A stretch of 64,000 nt of DNA, taken from Compostimonas suwonensis. Its GTDB lineage: Bacteria > Actinomycetota > Actinomycetes > Actinomycetales > Microbacteriaceae. Each line of letters starts with the position of its first letter. Positions within the stretch are counted from its first letter, which is position 1. Under the pieces are notes generated by a model. That model ran no database searches, was not told the DNA's origin, and worked only from the letters and a program-made list of their open reading frames with translations. Shown in pieces: positions 8,409 through 16,011 of the stretch. The position numbers were made by a program, and so were the translations under genes. Location: positions 124,001 through 188,000 of the forward strand of contig NZ_PGFB01000004.1 in assembly GCF_002797855.1 (NCBI RefSeq). Reading direction: 5' to 3'.

Positions 8409-9487
8409 CGGCTGACCCGCACCTCGCCCGCCTTGACGCTCAGCCAGACGGTGTCGCCCACGGCCAGCCGCAGCTCGGCGAGCGCCGCCGCCGTGATGTC
8501 GGCGAAGAGCTCGAGCCCGCCCTCCGCGGTCGTGGCGCGCACCCTGATCGTCTGCGCGTGCTGCTCGACGCCCCGCACCCGGCACTCCCACACGTTGCGC
8601 GGGGAGCCCTCCGGCCGCGACCGGTGCACCCCCACCGCCGAGGGCGCGAAGACGAGGGCCGTGACCGGACCCTCGCTCGTCTCGGCGCTGCGCACGAGGA
8701 TGCCGCCGCCATGCCGGACGGCGACGCCCGCGTCATCCGGCTGCGCCCGCCCCGTGACGAGGTTGAGCCCCATCAGACGCGCCACGTAGTCGGTGCGGGG
8801 CGCACGCGCGAGCTGCGCGGGGGCGCCGCGCTGGGTCACCCTGCCGTGCTCGACCACGAGCACCTCGCTCGCGAGCACCATGGCGTCGAGCGGGTCGTGG
8901 GTCACGAGCACCGTCGAACCGGGGAAGTCCCCCAGGTATTCGGCGAGCTCGGCACGCACGTCCATCCGCGTCGAGGCGTCCAGGGCCGCGAGCGGCTCGT
9001 CGAGCAGGAGCAGCCGCGGCTCGAGCACGAGCGCGCGGGCGAGCGCGACCCGCTGGGCCTGGCCGCCCGAGAGCGCCGCAGGCCGTTTCTCGGCGAAAGG
9101 GCCGAGCGCCATCCTCTCGAGCCAGCGCTCGCTGCGCTCGTGCGCCTCGGCGCGGGCGACGCCCTGCGCACGCAGCCCGAAGGCGACGTTGTCGCGCACG
9201 CTCAGGTGCGGGAAGAGCAGGTAGTCCTGGAAGACGACGCCGAGCCCGCGCTTCTCGGTCGGCACCCTCACCGAGGCGCCGACGTCGTCGAGCACCCGGC
9301 CGGCGACACGCACATGGCCGCCCGTCGGGCCCACGAGCCCCGCGATCGCCCGCAGAGCCGTGCTCTTGCCCGCGCCGTTCGGCCCGAGAACGGCGAGCAC
9401 GGCGCCCGGGGCGACGGCGAGCTCGAGGTCGAGGGTGAAGCCCTCCCGCTCGACCAGGAGCCGGGCGTCGAGGCCCGCCGCGCTCAC
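8405..9487 (-). CDS. modC: Molybdate ABC transporter ATP-binding protein
   Basis: Protein of 360 aa. The ATPase has Walker A GPNGAGKST (about residue 34), Q-loop VVFQDYLLFPHLS, signature LSGGQAQRVALARAL (about 130), Walker B LLLLDEPLAALD and the switch histidine in VTHDPLDA. Residues from about 285 form a Mop/TOBE domain that binds molybdate and tunes uptake, ending VWLSVKAGEVRVSR. The GTG start overlaps the modB stop (GTGA). With ModB and ModA it imports molybdate for the cofactor genes transcribed away from this operon. Its 3' end meets the TetR gene head-on. Confidence 0.92.
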   Translation of the reverse strand: MSAAGLDARLLVEREGFTLDLELAVAPGAVLAVLGPNGAGKSTALRAIAGLVGPTGGHVRVAGRVLDDVGASVRVPTEKRGLGVVFQDYLLFPHLSVRDNVAFGLRAQGVARAEAHERSERWLERMALGPFAEKRPAALSGGQAQRVALARALVLEPRLLLLDEPLAALDASTRMDVRAELAEYLGDFPGSTVLVTHDPLDAMVLASEVLVVEHGRVTQRGAPAQLARAPRTDYVARLMGLNLVTGRAQPDDAGVAVRHGGGILVRSAETSEGPVTALVFAPSAVGVHRSRPEGSPRNVWECRVRGVEQHAQTIRVRATTAEGGLELFADITAAALAELRLAVGDTVWLSVKAGEVRVSR

Positions 9488-10311
9488 GAGGTCACCCCGA
9501 GCCAGCGGTCGCGCAGGCTCACGAGCACCACGATCGAGACGGCCAGCAGCACGAGGGAGAGCACGATCGCGGCATCCGGGTCGGTCTGCAGAGCGAGGTA
9601 TGCCGAGATCGGCATGGTCTGGGTGACGCCGGGAAGGCTGCCTGCGAAGGTGATCGTGGCCCCGAACTCGCCGAGCGCCCGCGCGAAGCACAGCACGGCA
9701 CCCGCGAGCACCCCCGGCGCGACGAGGGGCAGCGTCACCCGGCGGAAGACCGTGAACGGCGAGGCGCCGAGGGTCGCCGCCGCGTCCTCGTAGCGACGGT
9801 CGGCGCTGCGCAGCGCGCCCTCGACCGCGAGCACGAGGAACGGCATGGCCACAAAGGCCTCGGCGAGCACCACGGCCGTCGTCGTGAACGGCAGCGAGAC
9901 GCCGAACCACTCGAAGAGGTACTGCCCGAGCAGTCCGCGCCGGCCGAGCAGGAGCAGCAGCGCGACGCCGCCCACGACGGGCGGGAGCACGAGCGGCACG
10001 AGCACGAGGGCGCGCAGCAGGCGGCGCAGCCCCGGCATCCGCCACCGGCTCGACCGCACGAGAACCCAGGCGAGCGGCACACCGAGCACGAGCGAGATGA
10101 GCGTCGCGAGCACGGCGCTCACGAGCGAGAGACGCAGGGCGTCGAGCACCTGCGGGGTGAACAGCAGCTGCGGCAGTTGCGCCCACGGCGCCCGCACGAG
10201 CAGGGCGACGAGCGGGAAGGTCAGAAATGCGAGGGCGAGCACGGCGAACGGCCAGAGCGCGCCGGGGACCCCGGCACGGCGGTCGGTCGCCAGACGAGCC
10301 CTAGCCGGCAT
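9484..10311 (-). CDS. modB: Molybdate ABC transporter permease
   Basis: Protein of 275 aa with five to six membrane helices. The EAA loop, which docks on ModC, reads DAAATLGASPFTVFRRVTLP near residue 175. The helices LVLVPLVLPPVVGGVALLLLL and the closing segment AIVLSLVLLAVSIVVLVSL are typical of ModB/CysT-type permeases. I chose the ATG at 10311, which lies 11 bases inside the end of modA; upstream in-frame codons overlap modA heavily and lack a hydrophobic signature. The gene is coupled to modC by a GTGA overlap. Confidence 0.9.
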   Translation of the reverse strand: MPARARLATDRRAGVPGALWPFAVLALAFLTFPLVALLVRAPWAQLPQLLFTPQVLDALRLSLVSAVLATLISLVLGVPLAWVLVRSSRWRMPGLRRLLRALVLVPLVLPPVVGGVALLLLLGRRGLLGQYLFEWFGVSLPFTTTAVVLAEAFVAMPFLVLAVEGALRSADRRYEDAAATLGASPFTVFRRVTLPLVAPGVLAGAVLCFARALGEFGATITFAGSLPGVTQTMPISAYLALQTDPDAAIVLSLVLLAVSIVVLVSLRDRWLGVTS

Positions 10312-11170
10312 CGAATCCCGCCGCCGCGAGCACCCCGGCGCCCTCGGAGAGCACGAAGTCGACGAAGGCCTGCGCCCCCGTGGGGTTGGGCGCCGCCGAG
10401 AGCACGGCGATCGGGTAGTCGTTGACGGCATCCGCGGCCTCCGCGAACTCGATGCCCTCGACCCCGTCGCCGGCCGCGAGCACGTCGGTGCGGTAGACCA
10501 TGGCCGCGTCGACCTCGCCGAGCTGAACCTTGGTGAGCGCTGCCTTGACGTCCTGCTCGAGGGTGTCGGGCGCCGCCGTGATCCCGGCCTTCTCGAAGAC
10601 CGTGGCGGCGGCCGCACCGCACGGCACCTCGGGAGCGCACAGGGCGATCGTCTTGGCCTCGTCGCCGAAGTCGGCGATCCCCGTGATGCCGCCGGGGTTC
10701 CCGGGCGGCACCGCGATCTCGAGCGTGTTGCTCGCGAACACGGTGGGCTCCCCCGCCACCCCGCCCGCGTCGACGACGGTCGTCATGGTCGCCGGGCTCG
10801 CGGCGGCGAAGACGTCGGCCGGCGCGCCCTGGTTGATCTGCTCGGCGAGCGCCGAGGATCCGCCGAAGTTGAGAGTGACCGTGGCGTCCGGGTTCGCCTG
10901 CTCGAACTGCTTCGCGAGCTCGGTGAAGGTGCCGGTGAGGGATGCCGCGGCGAAGACCGTCACGGCGCCCTCGACGTGCTGCGCCTCGCGGCCCGGCGTC
11001 GAGCTCGCCTCCGACGACGCCGCGGCGCTCGGGGCGTCGGCGGCGGGCGCGCAGCCGGCGAGGGCCGCCACGAGCGCGAGGGCCGCGAGCACGGGCGCTC
11101 CCCGCAGCGCGGTCGTGAGCAGCGCGGTCGTCGACGAGGCGCTCCGGGGCAGGCGGGTTCTGGAGGTCAT
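10301..11170 (-). CDS. modA: Molybdate-binding lipoprotein of the ABC importer
   Basis: Protein of 289 aa. A lipoprotein signal peptide ends in the lipobox LAGC near residue 40, so the mature protein is tethered outside the membrane. The binding protein opens VTVFAAASLTGTFTELAKQF, the usual ModA start with the Ser that contacts the oxyanion, followed by NFGGSSALAEQI and VDAAMVYRTD with the conserved Tyr. A low-complexity Ser/Ala linker separates anchor and domain. It overlaps the regulator gene upstream by 4 bases and modB downstream by 11. Confidence 0.92.
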   Translation of the reverse strand: MTSRTRLPRSASSTTALLTTALRGAPVLAALALVAALAGCAPAADAPSAAASSEASSTPGREAQHVEGAVTVFAAASLTGTFTELAKQFEQANPDATVTLNFGGSSALAEQINQGAPADVFAAASPATMTTVVDAGGVAGEPTVFASNTLEIAVPPGNPGGITGIADFGDEAKTIALCAPEVPCGAAAATVFEKAGITAAPDTLEQDVKAALTKVQLGEVDAAMVYRTDVLAAGDGVEGIEFAEAADAVNDYPIAVLSAAPNPTGAQAFVDFVLSEGAGVLAAAGFDAG

Positions 11171-11625
11171 TCGCGGTCCTTTCGATCGGGCTGGCCGGGT
11201 CTGTCGGACTGGCCGGGTCTGTCGGGCACCTCGACGACGACGGTCGTCGCCTTCATGCTCGCGATGGCGAGGGTGCCGGGCTCGAGTCCGAGCTCGTCGG
11301 CCGCCTCCCGGCTCATGAGCGAGACGATGCGGAACACCCCGACCTGCATCTCGACCTGCGCCATCACGGTGTCTTTGACGACGCGTGTGACGAGCCCCTG
11401 CAGCCGGTTGCGAGCGGATGCCGCGCCCGGCACGGGCAGCGCCGCGAGGGGCGACTCGGCCGCGACCTCGACGCTCAGCCGTGCCAGCTCGGCGCCGTCG
11501 ACCTCGAGGGCTCCGCTCGCGCCCTTGCCGAGCGTCAGCCGGCCCGCCGCGGCCCAGCGTCGCACGGTGTCGTCGCTCACGCCCAGGAGCGCGGCCGCCT
11601 CACTCACTCTGAACGTGCTGACCAT
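11167..11625 (-). CDS. Molybdate-responsive HTH/TOBE regulator
   Basis: Protein of 152 aa. Residues 4-30 form a MerR-type helix-turn-helix of the excisionase kind (FRVSEAAALLGVSDDTVRRW). Residues 70-138 are a Mop/TOBE domain with SARNRLQGLVTRV and GVFRIVSLM, which binds molybdate. Such proteins act as ModE-like sensors in actinobacteria. It is the first gene of the modABC operon, with GGAGG 4 bases before the ATG and a TATGAT box further up. The tail DRPGQSDRPGQPDR comes from an 18-bp tandem duplication. Whether it represses or activates is not shown by the sequence. Confidence 0.85.
   Translation of the reverse strand: MVSTFRVSEAAALLGVSDDTVRRWAAAGRLTLGKGASGALEVDGAELARLSVEVAAESPLAALPVPGAASARNRLQGLVTRVVKDTVMAQVEMQVGVFRIVSLMSREAADELGLEPGTLAIASMKATTVVVEVPDRPGQSDRPGQPDRKDRE
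11191..11226 (-). repeat. 18-bp tandem duplication in the TOBE regulator
   Basis: Units 11191-11208 and 11209-11226 differ at one base and encode the repeated DRPGQ tail of the regulator. Confidence 0.8.
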
Positions 11626-11697
11626 GCCGCCTCCGCATCTGCGCTCCCATCATATGCTTCCGCCCGCAGGTGCGGTGAGGCCTGTGCCGCCTGCCGC

Positions 11698-11756
11698 GCG
11701 AGTCGCGCCGAACCGTCGAACAGGCGGCGATTCGAGAACGGTTCGGCGCGACTCGC
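11698..11756. repeat. Long inverted repeat between modABC regulator and moeB
   Basis: Arms 11698-11716 and 11738-11756 are perfect over 19 bases (core GAGTCGCGCCGAACCGT), and TCGAA/TTCGA inside extend the stem with a two-base bulge. It lies in the 168-base gap between two divergent genes, so it cannot be a simple terminator. It could be an operator shared by the mod and moe genes or a repeated element. Confidence 0.6.
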
Positions 11757-11781
11757 ACAGCGCAGGGCCGAGGAGCGGTGG

Positions 11782-11787
11782 CAGAAT
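11782..11787 (+). promoter_or_regulatory. Possible -10 box CAGAAT before moeB
   Basis: CAGAAT with 6 bases to the ATG at 11794 repeats the arrangement seen at 41314-41319. The first base departs from TANNNT, so support is moderate. Confidence 0.35.
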
Positions 11788-11793
11788 CGCAGG

Positions 11794-12972
11794 ATGACGG
11801 TTGCAGCTCAGGCAACACCCCTCCCGCCCCTCGTCGCGGCGGCGGACACCCTCACCGCGGAGGAGCTCACCCGGTACTCGCGGCAGATCGTGCTTCCCGG
11901 CTTCGGACCGCTCGGCCAGGGCAGGCTCGCGAACGCCCGCGTGCTCGTGGTCGGCGCCGGCGGGCTCGGCAGCGCGACGATCACGGCGCTCGCCGCGCTG
12001 GGCGTGGGAACGGTGGGGATCGTCGACGCCGACATCGTCGAGCTCAGCAACCTGCCGCGCCAGAGCATCCACGACCCGGGCTCGGTCGGCGCGGGCAAGG
12101 CGGCGTCGGCTGCGGCATCCGTGCGCGCACTGGCGACCCGCACCCGCGCCGTCGTGCACGATCTGCGGCTCACGCGCGAGAACGCGCTCGGCATCCTCGG
12201 CGACTACGATCTCGTGCTCGACGGGAGCGACAACTTCGCCACCCGCTACCTCGTCAACGACGCGGCCGCGATCCTCGGGACACCGCTCGTGTGGGGCGCC
12301 GTGCACCGCTTCGGCGGGCAGGCCGGCGTCTGCTGGGCCGTCCACGGGCCCCAGTACCGCGATCTCTTCCCCCAGCCGCCCGAGCCAGGCAGCGTGCCCT
12401 CGTGCGAGGAGGCGGGGGTGCTGCCGAGCGTCTGCGCCGTGGTCGGCGGGATCATGGTCGGCGAGGCCGTCAAGCTCATCACCGGCACGGGGCGCACCCT
12501 GCTCGGGCGCGTGACGAGCTACGACGCGCTCACGGGCGGCTTCCGCGAGCTCGCCTACGAGCGCGACCCCGAGGGCGCGCCGATCACCGAGCTCGTCGAC
12601 TACGACGCGTTCTGCGGCACGACGCCGCCCGGCGACACGGCCGGCACTGTCGTGCGTCCCACCTCGATCACGGCCCCGGAGCTCGCGCGCAGGCTGGCCG
12701 CGGGCGAGCAGCTGACCGTCGTCGACGTGCGCGAGCCGTGGGAGGCCGAGATCGCGAGCATCCCCGGCGGCCTGCTCAAACCCCTGCCCGGCATCGAGGG
12801 CTGGGTCGGCGAGGTGCCCGCAGAGGGCGCGGTCGTGCTCTACTGCCACCACGGCATCCGCTCGGAGACGGCGAGGCGCAGGCTCGCGGCATCCGGCGTC
12901 GAGGCCCTCTCCCTCACCGGCGGCATCGACGCCTGGTCGCTCTCCGTCGACCCCCGCGTGGCGCGATACTGA
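11794..12972 (+). CDS. moeB: MoeB/MoeZ-type adenylyltransferase with rhodanese domain
   Basis: Protein of 392 aa. The E1-like domain (about 20-250) has the nucleotide site VLVVGAGGLGSATITALAALGVG, the RQSIHD loop and the catalytic-cysteine segment SCEEAGVLPSVCAVVGG. The rhodanese domain (about 290-392) has the active-site loop YCHHGIRS near residue 350. It should adenylate the MoaD C-terminus and supply sulfur for molybdopterin synthase. Most relatives carry a zinc CxxC just before the DYxxFCG segment; here that stretch reads ERDPEGAPITELVDY without those cysteines, so the structural zinc appears lost. It heads the moeB-moeA-moaC-moaE run. Confidence 0.88.
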   Translation: MTVAAQATPLPPLVAAADTLTAEELTRYSRQIVLPGFGPLGQGRLANARVLVVGAGGLGSATITALAALGVGTVGIVDADIVELSNLPRQSIHDPGSVGAGKAASAAASVRALATRTRAVVHDLRLTRENALGILGDYDLVLDGSDNFATRYLVNDAAAILGTPLVWGAVHRFGGQAGVCWAVHGPQYRDLFPQPPEPGSVPSCEEAGVLPSVCAVVGGIMVGEAVKLITGTGRTLLGRVTSYDALTGGFRELAYERDPEGAPITELVDYDAFCGTTPPGDTAGTVVRPTSITAPELARRLAAGEQLTVVDVREPWEAEIASIPGGLLKPLPGIEGWVGEVPAEGAVVLYCHHGIRSETARRRLAASGVEALSLTGGIDAWSLSVDPRVARY

Positions 12973-13051
12973 AACGATCGACGGTGGACGTCAATCGATA
13001 CCGGACACGGGGCGCGACGGCCCGAGGCTCGACGAAACGACAGGTGGCAGG

Positions 13052-14287
13052 ATGATCTCGGTCGAAGACCACGCCGAACGGGTGCGGAAGCTCGTCGAGC
13101 CCGTGCTCACACGGCTCCGATCGGGCGAGGACGCCGAACAGCCGGCACTCGACGACGCGCTCGGCCGGGTGCTCGCGCGCGATGTGCTCTCCCCCGTCGA
13201 TCTGCCGCTCTTCCGCAACTCCCAGATGGACGGCTACGCCGTGGGCAGCGCGGATGTCGCGACTCTGCCGGTCACGCTCCCCGTCGTCGGCGAGCTCGCC
13301 GCCGGCGGCACGGCGACACCCGCGTTCGTGCCCGGCACGGCGCTGCGGGTGATGACGGGCGCGCCCGTGCCGCCCGGGGCCGACGTCGTCGTGCCCGTCG
13401 AGGAGACCGACACCCTCGAGTGGCCCGAGCGGGGCCTCACCGGGCAGAGCGTGACGATCCACCGCGCGGGGCCGAGCGGGCGGTACGTGCGCGAACGGGG
13501 AAGCGACCTGCGGACGGGCGAGCTGCTGGCGCCGGCCGGCGTGCGCCTCGCCCCCCGGCACCTGGGAGCCCTCGCCGCGGCCGGTGTGCGCAGCGTTCCG
13601 GTGCGACGCCGGCTGCGCGTCGCCGTGCTCACGACGGGCGCCGAGCTCATCGGCGCTGGTGACGGGCGTGCCGACGACGCGCCGGCCGCCGGCAAGATCT
13701 TCGACGCCAACCTCACGAGCCTCGTGGCCGCCGTGCACGAGTGCGGCGCCGAGGTCGTGCTCGCCGAGCGCTCGGGCGACGACACCGCCGAGTTCGCCGG
13801 GCTGCTCGCGCGCGCGACATCCGCCGCCGATCTCGTGCTCACCTCGGGCGGCATCTCGCGCGGCGCCTACGAGGTCGTGCGCGAGACCACCGAGCCCCTC
13901 GGCGGCAGCATCGTGCACGTGGGCATGCAGCCCGGCAGGCCGCAGGCGACAGCTCTCGTCGACGGGGTGCCGGTGCTGAGCTTCCCGGGCAACCCCGTGA
14001 GCACGCAGGTGTCGTTCCTCGTCTTCCTGCGGCCCCTGCTGCGCGAGGCGGCGGGACTCCCGGCCCTGCAACCCGTGACCGGCGCGCTGACGACCGCTGT
14101 CGAGTCGCCCGAGGGCAAGAGGCAGTTCTTGCGCGGCATCCTCTCGCCCGACGGCACCGTGACGACGGTGGCCGGGCCGAGCTCGCACCTCGTCGCGGCG
14201 ATGGCTCGGGCGAACGCGCTCATCGAGATCCCCACGCAGACGACGAGTCTCGCGGCCGGAGCGAACGTGAGAGTGTGGATCCTATGA
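13052..14287 (+). CDS. moeA: Molybdopterin molybdotransferase
   Basis: Protein of 411 aa, the usual MoeA length. Domain markers are SQMDGYAV near residue 55, RVMTGAPVPPGADVVVPVEET near 100, the MogA-like domain with TTGAELIGAG and TSGGISRGAYE, and FPGNPVSTQVSFLVF near 310. It inserts molybdate into adenylated molybdopterin made by the MogA domain of the next gene. It begins 79 bases after moeB. Its stop overlaps an ATG that opens a six-codon frame rather than moaC itself; see the repeat at 14284. Confidence 0.93.
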   Translation: MISVEDHAERVRKLVEPVLTRLRSGEDAEQPALDDALGRVLARDVLSPVDLPLFRNSQMDGYAVGSADVATLPVTLPVVGELAAGGTATPAFVPGTALRVMTGAPVPPGADVVVPVEETDTLEWPERGLTGQSVTIHRAGPSGRYVRERGSDLRTGELLAPAGVRLAPRHLGALAAAGVRSVPVRRRLRVAVLTTGAELIGAGDGRADDAPAAGKIFDANLTSLVAAVHECGAEVVLAERSGDDTAEFAGLLARATSAADLVLTSGGISRGAYEVVRETTEPLGGSIVHVGMQPGRPQATALVDGVPVLSFPGNPVSTQVSFLVFLRPLLREAAGLPALQPVTGALTTAVESPEGKRQFLRGILSPDGTVTTVAGPSSHLVAAMARANALIEIPTQTTSLAAGANVRVWIL

Positions 14288-14334
14288 GCGAGTGGGCACT
14301 GTGAGCGAGTTGATACCGTGAGCGAGTTGACGCA
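14284..14334 (+). repeat. Three 17-bp start-site repeats forming two six-codon frames
   Basis: Units at 14284, 14301 and 14318 share the core TGAGCGAGT at 17-base spacing. The first ATG overlaps the moeA stop and encodes MSEWAL before TGA at 14302; the GTG at 14301 overlaps that stop and encodes MSELIP before TGA at 14319; the GTG at 14318 overlaps that stop and opens moaC. All three junctions are ATGA or GTGA overlaps. Confidence 0.85.
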
Positions 14335-15322
14335 CCTCGACGGCGAGGGCCGCGCACGGATGGTCGATGTGAGCGGCAAGGCCGAGACGACGCGGGTCGC
14401 GATCGCCCGCGGACGGCTCGACACCACCGCGGAGGTGCTCGCCCTCGTGCGGGGCGACGAGCTGCCGAAGGCCGATGTCCTTGCGACCGCCCGGATCGCC
14501 GGGATCATGGCCGCGAAGAAGACCTCCGAGCTCATCCCGCTCTGCCACCCGATCCCGCTCAGCTCGGTGACCGTGGTCTTCGAGCTGCACGAGAGCTCGA
14601 TCGTCGTCGAGGCCGCCGCGAAGACGCGCGGGCAGACGGGCGTCGAGATGGAGGCGCTCACGGCCGTCGCCGTCGCCGGGCTCACCCTGCACGACATGAT
14701 CAAGGCCGTCGACCCCGCCGCCGTCATGAACGATGTGCGACTCGTCTCGAAGAGCGGCGGCAAGCACGGCGACTGGGTGCGACCGGGCGCCGACGGCGGC
14801 GAGCCCTCTCCCGGTGACACGCCGCACGATCGGCCGACGGACGACGACCGCAGCGCCGTCGTTCTCGTCTCCTCCACCCGTTCGGCCGCCGGCGAGCGCG
14901 ACGACACGACCGGCCCGGTCATCGTCTCCTGGCTCGCGGAGCGCGGTTACGCCGTTGAGGCGCCCCGGGTCGTCGCCGACGCGGATGTCGCGACCGCCCT
15001 CACCACGGCCGTCGCCGCCCAGCCCGCCGTCGTGATCACCACGGGCGGCACGGGCGCTGCTCCCGGCGATGTGACCCCCGAGGCGACCGCGGCCGTTCTC
15101 GACCGCGAGCTGCCGGGAGTCGCGGAGGCGATCCGGGCGCGCGGCCTCGCCTCGACGGCGACGGCGGCCCTCAGCCGCGGTCTCGCGGGCACGGCCGGCC
15201 GCACGATCGTCGTGAACCTGCCCGGCTCGAGGGGCGGAGTCGCCGACGGCCTCGAGGTGCTCGGCGGCCTGCTCGACCATCTCGTCGCCCAGGTCAACGG
15301 CGGCGGCGACCACCGTGGCTGA
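14318..15322 (+). CDS. moaC: MoaC-MogA fusion protein
   Basis: Protein of 334 aa joining two steps of cofactor synthesis. Residues 1-160 are MoaC, which forms cyclic pyranopterin monophosphate: LIPLCHPIPLSS near 70 and GVEMEALTAVAVAGLTLHDM near 110. A linker rich in Asp, Pro and Gly (160-185) leads to a MogA/MoaB domain that adenylates molybdopterin: ITTGGTGAAPGDVTPEA near 245 and NLPGSRGGVADGLEVL near 305. The GTG start follows two six-codon frames. Fusions of this type occur in actinobacteria. Its end overlaps moaE by 8 bases. Confidence 0.92.
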   Translation: MSELTHLDGEGRARMVDVSGKAETTRVAIARGRLDTTAEVLALVRGDELPKADVLATARIAGIMAAKKTSELIPLCHPIPLSSVTVVFELHESSIVVEAAAKTRGQTGVEMEALTAVAVAGLTLHDMIKAVDPAAVMNDVRLVSKSGGKHGDWVRPGADGGEPSPGDTPHDRPTDDDRSAVVLVSSTRSAAGERDDTTGPVIVSWLAERGYAVEAPRVVADADVATALTTAVAAQPAVVITTGGTGAAPGDVTPEATAAVLDRELPGVAEAIRARGLASTATAALSRGLAGTAGRTIVVNLPGSRGGVADGLEVLGGLLDHLVAQVNGGGDHRG

Positions 15323-15746
15323 CGCGCTCGATGCGGCTGAGGTGCTCGCCCGCGTCTCCGCCGAGCCGCTGAGCCTCGCCGAGGTCGACGCCTTCGTCGC
15401 CCGCGCCGCGAACGGGGCGACGGTCTCCTTCCAGGGCGTCGTGCGCGATCACGATCGCGACCGGACCGTGCGGGCCCTCGACTATCGCGCGCATCCCGAG
15501 GCCGAGCGCTTCCTGCGCGAATGCTGCGAGCGGGTCGCCGAGCGCTCGGGGCTCGCGGTCGCGGCCGTGCACAGGGTGGGCTCCCTCGTCGTCGGCGACC
15601 TCGCGCTCGTCGCCGCGGTCGCCGCACCGCACCGGCGCGAGGCCTTCGAGGCCTGCGCCGAGCTCGTGGAGCTCGTCAAGCACGAGGTGCCGATCTGGAA
15701 GCGCCAGCACTTCGACGACGGCGTCTCGGAGTGGGTCGGGCTCTGA
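15315..15746 (+). CDS. moaE: Molybdopterin synthase catalytic subunit
   Basis: Protein of 143 aa. The MoaE hallmarks are VSFQGVVRDHD near residue 35, VAAVHRVGSLVVGD near 80, and the C-terminal KHEVPIWKRQHF with the two catalytic lysines near 120-125. It forms a heterotetramer with MoaD, whose thiocarboxylate supplies sulfur to cyclic pyranopterin monophosphate. The start is a GTG inside the end of moaC. It converges with moaD, encoded on the other strand 14 bases beyond. Confidence 0.92.
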   Translation: MADALDAAEVLARVSAEPLSLAEVDAFVARAANGATVSFQGVVRDHDRDRTVRALDYRAHPEAERFLRECCERVAERSGLAVAAVHRVGSLVVGDLALVAAVAAPHRREAFEACAELVELVKHEVPIWKRQHFDDGVSEWVGL

Positions 15747-15759
15747 CGCCAGCCCGGCT

Positions 15760-16011
15760 CTATCCGCCCGCGAAGGGCGGCAGCACGTCGACCCGCGGGC
15801 CGAGCCTCGCGTCCCCTCCACGGCGCACGATCCCGTCGACGAGGAACGAGCCGGAGCGCAGCACGCGCGCCATGGGCTCGCCGTGACGCCGCACGAGCTC
15901 GGCGTGCAGCTCGGCGAGCGTGGCATCCGGCGCGAACTCGAAGGCCTCCTGCTCGAGACCGCCGGCGGCCTCCTCGGCCGCCGCGAAGTACCGCACGAGC
16001 ACCTCAGCCAC
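15760..16011 (-). CDS. moaD: Molybdopterin synthase sulfur carrier subunit
   Basis: Protein of 83 aa with a ubiquitin-like fold, beginning [13 protein letters not shown] and ending in PPFAGG, whose double glycine tail is the site adenylated by MoeB and thiolated. The GTG at 16011 lies within the last codons of moaA, so the two are translationally linked. The codon reading upstream of this GTG continues in frame, but the fold begins here and the length matches the family. Confidence 0.88.
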   Translation of the reverse strand: MAEVLVRYFAAAEEAAGGLEQEAFEFAPDATLAELHAELVRRHGEPMARVLRSGSFLVDGIVRRGGDARLGPRVDVLPPFAGG

